Source: Gaiellasilicea sp963829845 (lineage in GTDB: Bacteria > Actinomycetota > Thermoleophilia > Gaiellales > Gaiellaceae). From it: 35,108 bases of DNA. The notes beneath the pieces were generated by a model that was given only the letters and a program-made list of their open reading frames with translations, made no database searches and had not been told where the DNA came from. A program made the translations under genes and the position numbers. Below, piece after piece: positions 8,106 to 15,610 of this stretch. Numbering within the stretch: the first letter of the stretch is position 1; the number at the start of each line of letters is the position of its first letter. Location of the stretch: assembly GCA_963829845.1 (NCBI GenBank), contig CAWHKD010000016.1, positions 1 through 35,108 on the forward strand, written 5' to 3'.

Positions 8106-8146
8106 CTTCCCAAACCCGCGCCACAACTTCGACTCTTGTCGGGGGC
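8106..8146 (+). repeat. Degenerate copy of tRNA-Arg 3' half (att-like)
   Basis: Aligns with 4214-4254 of the tRNA gene. The T-arm/acceptor core TTCGACTCTTGTCGGGGGC here differs from the tRNA at one position, with further partial match through CTTCCCAAACCCGCG. The 5' half of the tRNA is absent, so it cannot be a functional tRNA. Best explained as the far-end repeat left by a tRNA-integrating element. Confidence 0.65.
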
Positions 8147-8175
8147 TTCCTCAAGTGCACGTCGTCCCGGCGAGG

Positions 8176-8637
8176 CTAGAAGACGCGCTGCTGCTCCCGG
8201 CTGAGGAACAGGCCGTGGCCGTTTCTGTTGACGCAGACGAGCGCCAGACGGCTCGAGAGACAACGGAAGGGGCCGTGGCGCCAGGCCCTGCCGTAGCCGA
8301 GCCGCTGCGGCGCGGGGTCGATCAGGGCATCGCAGGGAGCGAAGCGCCTGCCGGGGCCGCTGGGGCCGAGGGCGAACCAGCGCCCACCCTCCCAGTCGCA
8401 TCCGTCGAGCCCTGACGGACGGGGCAAATCCGGGCCGGACCTACTGCGGACCAGGCAGCGCATCGTCGCCGCGGCTCCGTCGACGTAGGCGTCACAGCGT
8501 ATGTTTCCGCTCGGGGTGACGAGGCCGACAGTCGGCGGCGCCGCAGAGGCCGCGGCGTTGCTCGCCGCTGCCGAACCTGGCGTAAGCACAAAGAGCGCCA
8601 GGGCTTGTGCAAGAGGGAGCAGCGCTGCGGATCTCAT
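8176..8637 (-). CDS. Secreted DUF6636-type cysteine-containing protein
   Basis: 153 aa from ATG 8637 (MRSAALLPLAQALALFVLTP), with a signal peptide ending near residue 25-30. The mature domain opens PTVGLVTPSGNIRCDAYVDG and closes RLALVCVNRNGHGLFLSRE. The TPSGNIxC start, the GLDGCDWEG centre and the NRxGHGFFLSRE end are the hallmarks of DUF6636 proteins, which are common secreted actinobacterial proteins of unknown function. Six cysteines suggest disulfides. It lies between the two tRNA-remnant repeats, so it may belong to a second small inserted segment. Frame intact. Confidence 0.75.
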   Translation of the reverse strand: MRSAALLPLAQALALFVLTPGSAAASNAAASAAPPTVGLVTPSGNIRCDAYVDGAAATMRCLVRSRSGPDLPRPSGLDGCDWEGGRWFALGPSGPGRRFAPCDALIDPAPQRLGYGRAWRHGPFRCLSSRLALVCVNRNGHGLFLSREQQRVF

Positions 8638-8702
8638 CGCGACGGAGGCTTCGACGCGCGCACGACGATCTCCTCCCGGAGCTGGTGAAGCCACGGTGCC
8701 GA

Positions 8703-8739
8703 AAACCGCGTGCACAGGTTTGATTCCCGTCGGGGCATC
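8703..8739 (+). repeat. Second degenerate copy of tRNA-Arg 3' end
   Basis: AAACCGCGTGCACA (8703-8716) is identical to the anticodon-stem/variable region of the tRNA (4220-4233). It continues with GTTTGATTCCCGTCGGGGCATC, differing by a few substitutions and one missing G. The flank CATC just after the tRNA is also shared. This is the outermost of three tRNA-end repeats and could mark the original right end of the inserted region. Confidence 0.65.
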
Positions 8740-8796
8740 CTGGAATCCGGCTTGCGTCCCTTGCGCGCCACGCTCCGCATACGCAGAATCTCCTAG

Positions 8797-9343
8797 GTGT
8801 CGCACCGTCACCTCACCTTGCTCGCCGTTGTCGCGGCGCTCGCGACGATCGCGGTGGCCGGCTGCGGTGGCGACGAGGAGAGCGCGAGCTGAGCAATGGG
8901 CGGGCGAGGTCTGCAGCCAGCTGAGCACGTGGGTCACCGACGTCGACGAGGCGATCAGGTCGCTCACCGCGAACGCGCTCTCGATCGACAAGGCCGCCGT
9001 GCAGACGGCCGTCGAGGACGTGAAGGGGGCCACCGACGAGCTCGTCGACAGCCTCGCAGACCTCGGGCCGCCCGAGACCGAGTCAGGCGAGCAGGCGAAG
9101 AGCGAGCTCGACGGGCTCGGGACGCAGCTGCAGCAGCAGCTCGACGAGGTCGAGCAGGAGGCCGAGGCCGGCTCGCTCTCGCTCGTGACCGTGACGGGCG
9201 CGCTGGCGACGGCAGCTTCCGCCGTGAGGTCGACCTACGAGAGCATCCAGTCGCTCGACTCGGGCGAGGAGCTGAAGAACGCGTTCGAGGATGCCGGGTC
9301 CTGCGACTCGTTCCGGGAGCAAGTCGACACGATCGGCGACTGA
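8797..9343 (+). CDS. Lipoprotein of unknown function, helical (one frameshift)
   Basis: GTG 8797 starts SHRHLTLLAVVAALATIAVAG followed by Cys, a type II signal peptide with lipobox VAGC, so the mature protein would be a membrane-anchored extracytoplasmic lipoprotein. The frame hits TGA at 8890 directly after GGDEESAS. One base later the sequence continues for about 150 residues: EQWAGEVCSQLSTWVTDVDE, then mostly acidic amphipathic helices (SELDGLGTQLQQQLDEVEQE) to TGA 9341. The helical pattern, with heptad-like spacing of Leu and Val, suggests coiled-coil pairs, and two cysteines (CSQL, GSCDSF) could bridge the ends. The break is one extra base near 8885-8890 and is likely a sequence error. 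Similar small lipoproteins are frequent in this phylum; no function is known to me. Confidence 0.7.
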
Positions 9344-9377
9344 GTAGGGCAGCTCGGAAGCGCGCACCCGCATCGCC

Positions 9378-10685
9378 TTGCTCGGCCTCTCTGTCGGCGT
9401 CGTCCTCGCCGACTCTTCGGTCGTCACGATCGCGCTGCCCGAGATCCTCGCCCAGTACGACGTCGAGATCGCGACGCTCGCCTGGGCGCTCACCTCGTAC
9501 AACCTGGCGCTCGCACTCGCGGCGTTGCCGGCAGCCTTCCTGGCGCGTCGCCGCCCGACTCGCGTCTTCGGCGTCGGCATCGTGCTCTTTGCAGCTGCAT
9601 CGATCGTCTGCGCCTTCGCCTCCTCGTTCGAGCTGCTCGTCTCCGGCCGGGCCGTTCAGGGTGCAGCCGGCGCCGCAGTCGTCTGCGGAGCACTCGCCCT
9701 GCTGGCCGACGCTGCGGGCGGGGACGCACCGGCCGCCCGCATCTGGGCTTTCGCCGGCGTGATCGGCGCAGCCCTCGGCCCCGCGGCGGGCGGTGTCCTC
9801 ACGCAACTGTTCGGCTGGGAGTCGATCTTCGTCGTCCAGGCGCCCGTGATGCTATGCGCGCTGCTGACGCTCCGAGGCGCCCGGACAGCGCCGGACCCAG
9901 GGCCGATCGAGCGGCCGCACATCGGCGCAAACGCCGCGTTGCTGCTGGTCTCGGGCGCGCTCGTGGCTGCGTTCTTCCTGCTCGTGATCCTCCTGATCAA
10001 CGGCTGGCGTCTCGAGCCGCTCGCCGCCGGCCTCGTCGTCACCGTGATGCCGCTCGCGGCGATCGTGGCGGCGCGTCGAGGGCACGCGATCACTCCCCTG
10101 TGGGCGCGAACCGCCTCCGGTGTGATCCTGATCGCGGGCGGTCTCGCCGCGCTGGGTTGGCTGCCCCATGCCGACGCCGCCTGGACGGTGCCACCGCAGG
10201 TCGCGATCGGCGTCGGCCTCGGGCTTGCGCTCTCGGCGCTGACGGAGCGGGCGCTGGCCGGGCGCTCGGCGCAGGCGGTGCACGGCGGCTGGACGATCGC
10301 CGCCCGCCACGCAGGCGTCGTCGTGGGACTGCTGCTGCTCACGCCCATCTTCACCGCGGGTCTGGAGCGCAACGAGGACGACGCACTCGCCGCCGGAACC
10401 TCAGCTGTGCTGGACAGCCGCATACCGCCGCTCGAGAAGCTTGGAGTCGCACGCCGCGTGTTGGTCGCGGTCGACGAGGCGAAGGAGGAGGCCCGCATTC
10501 CCGCGGTCGACGAGGTGGTGGGGGACCGCGACGATCCGGCCTACGACCAGCTCGTGTCCTCGCTGCAGGACCAGCTCGACAGAGCGGTCACGAACGCCTT
10601 CTCGCGCTCGTTTCTCGCGGCCGCCTGCCTCGCCCTGCTCGCCCTCGTCCCGATCCTGCTCGGTCGGCGGGACCTGACCGTCTGA
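9378..10685 (+). CDS. MFS transporter, DHA2-like drug exporter family, with large extracytoplasmic loop
   Basis: 435 aa from TTG 9378; a stop at 9345 leaves no better in-frame start. The opening LSVGVVLADSSVVTIALPEI with its D-S-S-V-V-T-I-A-L-P segment is typical of DHA2 exporters (TM1 motif), and RAVQGAAGAAVVCGALALLA is the TM4-5 motif-C-like region. Hydrophobic segments continue to about residue 320. Then a hydrophilic stretch of about 90 residues (ERNEDDALAAGTSAVLDSRI to AVTNAFSRSF) precedes one last membrane segment (LAAACLALLALVPILL), which is unusual for the family. The substrate cannot be told. The TGA shares its A with the ATG of the next gene, so the pair is coupled. Confidence 0.85.
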   Translation: MLGLSVGVVLADSSVVTIALPEILAQYDVEIATLAWALTSYNLALALAALPAAFLARRRPTRVFGVGIVLFAAASIVCAFASSFELLVSGRAVQGAAGAAVVCGALALLADAAGGDAPAARIWAFAGVIGAALGPAAGGVLTQLFGWESIFVVQAPVMLCALLTLRGARTAPDPGPIERPHIGANAALLLVSGALVAAFFLLVILLINGWRLEPLAAGLVVTVMPLAAIVAARRGHAITPLWARTASGVILIAGGLAALGWLPHADAAWTVPPQVAIGVGLGLALSALTERALAGRSAQAVHGGWTIAARHAGVVVGLLLLTPIFTAGLERNEDDALAAGTSAVLDSRIPPLEKLGVARRVLVAVDEAKEEARIPAVDEVVGDRDDPAYDQLVSSLQDQLDRAVTNAFSRSFLAAACLALLALVPILLGRRDLTV

Positions 10686-11128
10686 TGCGTGCGATCGCCG
10701 TCGCCACAGGCGTAGCCGTTGCGCTTGTCGGCGCCTATCTCGCGCTCGGCGGAGCGTCCTACGCGCCGGCCGCAGTCGCGGATCCGTGCGCTGCTCGCGA
10801 GGGGCGCAGCCCCGATGGCTTCCAGCAGGTCGCCGAGCAAGTCGTCCTATCGGCGCTCGACGGTGCGGCCTGCGAGCTCGGCGTCTCGCGGGAGGAGGTC
10901 GTCCTCGCCTTCTCGAGCCGCGCCTCGCTCGAGCGCTTCGCACAGGCGCACGGGGGCTCGGACGAGGAGCTCGAGAACCTTGTGCGCGCCGGTCTCAGGC
11001 GCGCGCTCGACGATGCAGAGCGCACGAATCAGCTCGATCCCAGGCTCGCCGACCTGCTACGGGGCCTCGCCGCGCGCGTTCCCATCGCGCAGCTCCTCGA
11101 CCTGCTCGAACGGCTTCCTCGCCCGTGA
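10685..11128 (+). CDS. Small exported/anchored protein coupled to the MFS gene
   Basis: 147 aa from ATG 10685, which overlaps the transporter's stop (TGATG). The N-terminus (MRAIAVATGVAVALVGAYLA) is a signal peptide or anchor. A single disulfide is possible between Cys in VADPCAAREG and DGAACELGVSRE. The rest is helical and acidic (GSDEELENLVRAGLRRALDD) and ends PIAQLLDLLERLPRP. I do not recognise a family. Given the coupling and the transporter's long outer loop, an extracytoplasmic partner of the exporter is a reasonable guess but only a guess. A strong hairpin follows 70 bases downstream. Confidence 0.65.
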   Translation: MRAIAVATGVAVALVGAYLALGGASYAPAAVADPCAAREGRSPDGFQQVAEQVVLSALDGAACELGVSREEVVLAFSSRASLERFAQAHGGSDEELENLVRAGLRRALDDAERTNQLDPRLADLLRGLAARVPIAQLLDLLERLPRP

Positions 11129-11197
11129 TCTGACGGCTGTGGCGGTTACTCCGGCGCGGCCGGAGAGGCTGCTGCGCCACGCAGGGACGCCGCCTGG

Positions 11198-11223
11198 GTG
11201 GAGCGGCCCGAAGGCCGCTCCAC
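11198..11223. terminator. Bidirectional terminator hairpin between convergent genes
   Basis: GTGGAGCGGCC (11198-11208) pairs perfectly with GGCCGCTCCAC (11213-11223) around the tetraloop CGAA. It lies between the stop of the small exported protein (11128) and the stop of the convergent haloperoxidase-like gene (11234). Confidence 0.75.
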
Positions 11224-11233
11224 GCCTGCGAGT

Positions 11234-12529
11234 TCAGTGCGCTGCCGCGAACCAGTGCTTGTGGACGTACCGCGCGATCTCGCGACCGAGGTCGGCGGAC
11301 TGGACGTCGGGATTCCGGAAGTGGATCCCTGCCCAGATGCGCGCTTCGAGCACCTCGTCGGTCACGCCGGAGAAGCGGGTGAAGGCCCGCTGCTCGCCCG
11401 GGAACCGGCTGCTCGTTGCAAAGAACGGCAGCTCGTCGGTACCGAAGAACGCCGCAAACGCGTTCATGCTGGCACTCGCGTAGCTGGTGGCGCCCGACGG
11501 ATGGTCCGGATACGGCGGCGTGATCAAGGCGGGACCGACACCGCCGATCGCGGGATCGAGCGTCGGATGGAACATCGGCTCCCAGTCGGGGTCGGGCTCC
11601 GTGGCGGGATTGCCGTCGGTGTCCGCTTGTCGGATCGCGGCCCTCGGCCGCCAGAAGTTGTAGTAGTACTTGTCGGCCCAGGTCGTGATCAGGGCATCCG
11701 CCGCGGTCAGGTCGAGCATCGCGAACAAGCGTGCGCTGTCGCTCAGATCGAGCGAGTACAGGTCGACGAATCTACGGGCGATCGCGTTGTAGTTCGCCGC
11801 CGGATTCGTGTTCCAGAAGGCCGCAATGTGGCTTTGTGCAGGCGTCCGAGTGCTGTTGATCAGCGCGCCGATCGCCTTGACCTCGTTGAACTCCGCCGCG
11901 TACGCGGCGCTCGTCAGCGGCAGTGGGCCCGGCGTGCGGAACTGCGACCCGCTCTCCACGAGGAACGGCTTTGCGTCCTTCACCCACGGGCTCGGATCGC
12001 ACGCCGGCGTTCCGGTCGCGGTCGCCAGCGGCTGCCACACACCGGGCACGAACGTCCCGAACGTGCACGAAATCAGGACGCGCCCGTCGTGTCCCTCGGC
12101 GAGCATCGCGTCGGCCGCCATGGTGCCGACCTCGATCCCCGCGGCCTTGCGCGCCCCGTTCGGGATTCCTGCAAGCGAGGCGTCGTATGCCGCCTGCAGC
12201 GTTGGGCTCGGGAAGAGCGTGTTCAGCACTCGGAACGCCGCAGTCGCCGCCGCAGCCTCTGGCGACGCCTTCGGGTAGCTGTGCTTGACGAGATACGGCC
12301 GCCCATGTCGATCGGTCGCGTTGACCGCGCCGTAGACGGCACCCTGCACCATCGCCACGAAGATGCTCGCCGCGGAGGGCGCCGAGGTGATCGGCGGCTG
12401 CGCGTTGACGGTGGTGATGGCGAGCTCGTTCCACTTCGTCACTTCGTTGGCCGAAGAAGCCACGGCCGGCACGGCGAGCGCAACTGCCAGGCCGAGCACC
12501 GCAAGCCGACCAATCCGCATAGGGTTCAT
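11234..12529 (-). CDS. Vanadium-haloperoxidase/PAP2-superfamily secreted protein with an altered active site
   Basis: 431 aa from ATG 12529; GAGG lies 5-6 bases upstream, which favours this start over the longer reading. A signal peptide (IGRLAVLGLAVALAVPAVAS) is followed by an all-helical domain. The vanadate/phosphate pocket is recognisable: Lys287 and Arg294 in KYYYNFWRP (spacing 7), Ser345-Gly346 in PDHPSGATS, and Arg397 with His403 in ARIWAGIHF (spacing 6). These spacings match Lys353/Arg360, Ser402-Gly403 and Arg490/His496 of fungal vanadium chloroperoxidase. However, the residue after Ser-Gly, His404 in that enzyme, is Ala347 here. The axial ligand His403 is kept, so metal or phosphate binding is plausible, but classical acid-base catalysis is doubtful. 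It lies 87 bp downstream of glpK on the same strand and could share its transcript. Confidence 0.82.
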   Translation of the reverse strand: MNPMRIGRLAVLGLAVALAVPAVASSANEVTKWNELAITTVNAQPPITSAPSAASIFVAMVQGAVYGAVNATDRHGRPYLVKHSYPKASPEAAAATAAFRVLNTLFPSPTLQAAYDASLAGIPNGARKAAGIEVGTMAADAMLAEGHDGRVLISCTFGTFVPGVWQPLATATGTPACDPSPWVKDAKPFLVESGSQFRTPGPLPLTSAAYAAEFNEVKAIGALINSTRTPAQSHIAAFWNTNPAANYNAIARRFVDLYSLDLSDSARLFAMLDLTAADALITTWADKYYYNFWRPRAAIRQADTDGNPATEPDPDWEPMFHPTLDPAIGGVGPALITPPYPDHPSGATSYASASMNAFAAFFGTDELPFFATSSRFPGEQRAFTRFSGVTDEVLEARIWAGIHFRNPDVQSADLGREIARYVHKHWFAAAH

Positions 12530-12616
12530 TGCCCTCGTCCTTTTCCCCCCCCGGGTTTGCGAGAGTGGCAACTAGCTTCCCGCAGTACGCGTCAAGAATC
12601 AAGTGTCACGGCATGC

Positions 12617-14032
12617 TCAGAGGAGCGCCCGGTCGAGCGCCGCACGCCATTCCGCGCGCCGGGTCGCAACGCTCTCCCGGGTGGCCGCAGGCTCGTAGAC
12701 CGCACCCGGCCTGAGCGCCGCCCGAATCGCGTCGTCGTCCCCCCAGAACCCGACGGCCCGGCCGGCGAGCGCGGCAGCGCCGAGCGCGGTCGTCTCCTGC
12801 TCGGCCGCCACCTCAACTGGGCAGCCGAGCAGGTCGGCCTGGAACTGCATGAGGAAGCCGTTCGTGCTCGCGCCGCCGTCGGCTCGCAGTACCTCGACGC
12901 CACCGGGGAGCAGGTCGAGGACGTCCGCAACCTGGAACGCGATCCCCTCGAGCGCGGCACGCACGATGTGGGCTCTGGTCGTGCCGCGTGTGATCCCGCT
13001 GATCAGGCCCCGTGCCTCGGCGCTCCAGTGCGGCGAGCCGATGCCCGCGAACGCCGGCACGAACGAGACGCCGCCCGTCGACTCGACGGAGCGCGCCAAC
13101 TGCTCGCTCTCAGCGGAGTCGGAGAGAATGCCGAGCCCGTCCCGCAGCCACTGGATCGCGGCGCCGCTCGCGAGAATCGCGCCCTCGAACGCATAGCCAC
13201 CAGACGCGGACACCGTCTCGAGGAGCCCGGAGGGCGCCGGGCCGCGCTCGTCTCCTGCGTTCGCGAGCACGAAGCTGCCCGTGCCGTACGTCGCCTTCGC
13301 CTGGCCGCGCTCGAAGCAGCCGTGGCCGAACAGGGACGCCTGCTGGTCGCCCGCGATCCCGGCGATCGGGAGCGTGACGCCGAGCAGCTCGGCCTCGCCG
13401 GCGACCTCGGAGGAGCGGACGAGCCGAGGCAGCAGCACCGGGTCGACACCGAACAGGTCGAGCAGCTCCGCGGACCAGTCGAGGGTGTCCAGGTCGAGGA
13501 GCATCGTCCGGGACGCGTTCGTCAGGTCGGTGGCGTGCACCCGGCCGCCGGTCAGCTTCCAGACGAGCCAGGTGTCGACCGTCCCGAAGGCGAGCTCCGC
13601 GCTCGGCACGTCGGTGTGGGAGAGCAGCCACTCGAGCTTCGTCGCCGAGAAGTAGGGGTCGGGAACGAGACCGGTTCGAGCTCGCAACAGCTCTGCAGGC
13701 AGCTCCCGGCAGCGCGCCGCGGTGCGCCGATCCTGCCAAACGATCGCAGGTGCGACCGGCCGCCCCGTCGCGCGCTCCCAGAGGACGGTCGTCTCGCGCT
13801 GGTTCGTGATCCCGATCGCCTCGAGCTCGGACGGGCGAGCCTCGGCCGCCCGCAGGGCGTCCTCGGTGGCTCCGAGCACCGAATCCCAGAGCTCCTCCGG
13901 ATCGTGCTCGACCCAGCCCGGCTGCGGAAAGTGCTGCGGGAACTCGCGGTAGCCGCGGCCACGCACTTGCAGCTCGCGGTCGACGACGAGACACGTCGTG
14001 CCAGTCGTCCCCTGATCGATCGCGAGGATCAT
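12617..14032 (-). CDS. glpK: Glycerol kinase
   Basis: 471 aa from ATG 14032, chosen because MILAIDQGTTGTTCLVVDRE is the exact start of the FGGY kinase fold. ATP + glycerol -> sn-glycerol-3-phosphate in the cytoplasm. Visible signatures are AIDQGTTGTTC (phosphate 1), ITNQRETTVLWERATGRP (glycerol-binding Arg-Glu), IVWQDRRTA, GIAGDQQASLFG with the catalytic Asp, YGTGSFVLAN (phosphate 2) and ADGGASTNGFLMQ (adenosine). It is slightly shorter than the usual 495-505 residues, the missing part being in the C-terminal half. Its start overlaps the glpD stop (ATGA), so both are cotranslated and the pathway glycerol -> G3P -> DHAP is encoded as one unit. No GlpF facilitator gene is adjacent. Confidence 0.93.
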   Translation of the reverse strand: MILAIDQGTTGTTCLVVDRELQVRGRGYREFPQHFPQPGWVEHDPEELWDSVLGATEDALRAAEARPSELEAIGITNQRETTVLWERATGRPVAPAIVWQDRRTAARCRELPAELLRARTGLVPDPYFSATKLEWLLSHTDVPSAELAFGTVDTWLVWKLTGGRVHATDLTNASRTMLLDLDTLDWSAELLDLFGVDPVLLPRLVRSSEVAGEAELLGVTLPIAGIAGDQQASLFGHGCFERGQAKATYGTGSFVLANAGDERGPAPSGLLETVSASGGYAFEGAILASGAAIQWLRDGLGILSDSAESEQLARSVESTGGVSFVPAFAGIGSPHWSAEARGLISGITRGTTRAHIVRAALEGIAFQVADVLDLLPGGVEVLRADGGASTNGFLMQFQADLLGCPVEVAAEQETTALGAAALAGRAVGFWGDDDAIRAALRPGAVYEPAATRESVATRRAEWRAALDRALL

Positions 14033-15510
14033 GACGCGAGCAGCGCCTCGACCCGGAGGCTCACGTCGTCCGAGTCCCGTCCCGTGACCGCGAGCGTCGT
14101 CCGCCGGCGGAGCACGTCCTCCGCGGTCAGGGCCCACTCGCGTCCGCGCGCGTAGAGCACCTGCGCCTCCACCTCGAGCACGCCGTCACCGAGCGGGTCG
14201 AGGGGGCCGGCGGCGATCACCTCCTCCGCCAGCGAACCGTACGTCCCGGCGAGGTGCGCGGCGAGCAGCTCGTCCAGCGCCGGATGCCGCCGCCGTAGCG
14301 CGTCGGCTGCGACTTCGGGATCTGCGGCGCCCGGCAACGGCCGCGGACGCCGGTCGATGCGGTGCAGCTCGAGCTCGGCACGGAGCTGGTGCAACACCGC
14401 CAGCGCGATGCGGCGGTACGTCGTCAGCTTCCCACCCGCGACCGAGACCATCCCGAGCGGCCCGGAGGAGAGCATCGTCTCGCGGTGTGCTCGCGCGGTC
14501 GCGACCGCACCCGCCGGAAGCACGCGCACGCCTGCAAAGCGTGCGCACACCGGTCCGAGCGCGTCGACATCGAGGGCGAGAGCGGCCTCGTCGATGATCT
14601 GCCGTTCCTCCGCCTCCGTCGGCGCAATTGCGCGTGCGTCCCCCTCGAAGGCGGAATCGGTCGTGCCGACCAGGAGCCGCCCCGCCCAGGGGACGGCGAA
14701 CGCGACGCGCGTCCGGTCGATCGGGATCGTGACCGCTGCGCCCCAGCCGCCGTCACGCTCGAGTACGAGGTGCGCACCTCGGCTCAGCGTCACCGATGTG
14801 CCTGCACGCGGATCCTCCAGGCGCCGGACGTCGTCGATCCACGGCCCGGCAGCGTTCACGAGTGCGCGCACGCCGACCTCGAACGTCTCCCCGGTCAGCG
14901 TGTCGCGCAGCTGGGCGACAGGCCCCCGCTCGATGCCATCGAGCTCGATCCGGTTGACCACGGCGGCGCCGGCATCGGCGGCGCCGCGCAGGTTCGCGAG
15001 ACAGAGCCGTGCGTCGTCGGTCTGGGCGTCGGGATAGAGACCGGCGGCGCGAAGGCCGTCGAGCCGCAGCGGCGGCACGAGTGCCGACGCAGCTGCCGGC
15101 GCGATCATGCGTCCGCGGTCGGATACCGCACCCGTCAAGCCGGCATACGACCAGAGCGCGCCGCGGATCGGGATGCGGCCGTACGGCCCGCCGCGATAGA
15201 CCGGAAGCAGAAAGTGCAATGGCCGCACGAGGTGGGGAGCGACGAAACGGCTAAGCGCATGGACCTCGGCCAGCGCCTCACGAACTAGGCTGAAGTGGCC
15301 GAGGCGGAGATAGCGCAGACCGCCGTGAATCAGCTTCGACGACGCGCTCGATGTACCCGACGCGAAGTCGTCACGCTCGACGAGCGCGACGCTGAACCCG
15401 TGCCGGGATGCAACTTCGGCGACGCCCGCTCCGATGATCCCGCCGCCGACGACGAGCAGGTCGAACCGTCCCGTCCGCAGGCGCTCGAGCGCGGCTGCTC
15501 GCTCGCTCAT
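14029..15510 (-). CDS. glpD: Aerobic glycerol-3-phosphate dehydrogenase, FAD-dependent
   Basis: 493 aa from ATG 15510. The N-terminal dinucleotide-binding motif FDLLVVGGGIIGAGVAEVAS and the FAD-contact signature SGTSSASSKLIHGGLRYL are diagnostic. SVAGGKLTTYRRIA is the conserved C-terminal FAD signature, and the trailing about 110 residues form the DAO_C helical domain. It oxidises G3P to dihydroxyacetone phosphate at the membrane and passes electrons to quinone. First gene of glpD-glpK. It is divergent from the YihY-like gene across 100 bp that hold three TCACCC-type half-sites. Confidence 0.94.
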   Translation of the reverse strand: MSERAAALERLRTGRFDLLVVGGGIIGAGVAEVASRHGFSVALVERDDFASGTSSASSKLIHGGLRYLRLGHFSLVREALAEVHALSRFVAPHLVRPLHFLLPVYRGGPYGRIPIRGALWSYAGLTGAVSDRGRMIAPAAASALVPPLRLDGLRAAGLYPDAQTDDARLCLANLRGAADAGAAVVNRIELDGIERGPVAQLRDTLTGETFEVGVRALVNAAGPWIDDVRRLEDPRAGTSVTLSRGAHLVLERDGGWGAAVTIPIDRTRVAFAVPWAGRLLVGTTDSAFEGDARAIAPTEAEERQIIDEAALALDVDALGPVCARFAGVRVLPAGAVATARAHRETMLSSGPLGMVSVAGGKLTTYRRIALAVLHQLRAELELHRIDRRPRPLPGAADPEVAADALRRRHPALDELLAAHLAGTYGSLAEEVIAAGPLDPLGDGVLEVEAQVLYARGREWALTAEDVLRRRTTLAVTGRDSDDVSLRVEALLAS

Positions 15511-15531
15511 CGCCGCGACGATACCGTCGCA

Positions 15532-15561
15532 TCACCCCGCGTGGGTGAAGCCTCGTCACCC
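15532..15561. promoter_or_regulatory. Cluster of three TCACCC half-sites upstream of glpD
   Basis: TCACCC at 15532-15537, its complement GGGTGA at 15543-15548, and TCACCC again at 15556-15561 give two overlapping inverted repeats (spacers 5 and 7). They lie 22-51 bases before the glpD start and may be an operator. No regulator is identified. Confidence 0.35.
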
Positions 15562-15610
15562 CGGCTCGGCCGACGGTGGATACGTCGATGGACGCGGGAG
15601 TCGACCACCC

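Noticed and set aside
8106..8739. Additional tRNA genes at 8.1 and 8.7 kb
   Set aside because: Only the 3' half is present; no acceptor 5' strand, D arm or intact anticodon arm can be formed.
11198..14155. 985-codon open frame on the plus strand opposite the haloperoxidase-like gene and glpK
   Set aside because: Composition is Arg/Glu/Gly-rich without domains; it is the antisense shadow of two clear genes in GC-rich DNA.
15434..15610. Longer start of the YihY-like gene at ATG 15434
   Set aside because: It would overlap the glpD coding region head to head and adds Arg/Ser/Pro-rich sequence unlike the family.
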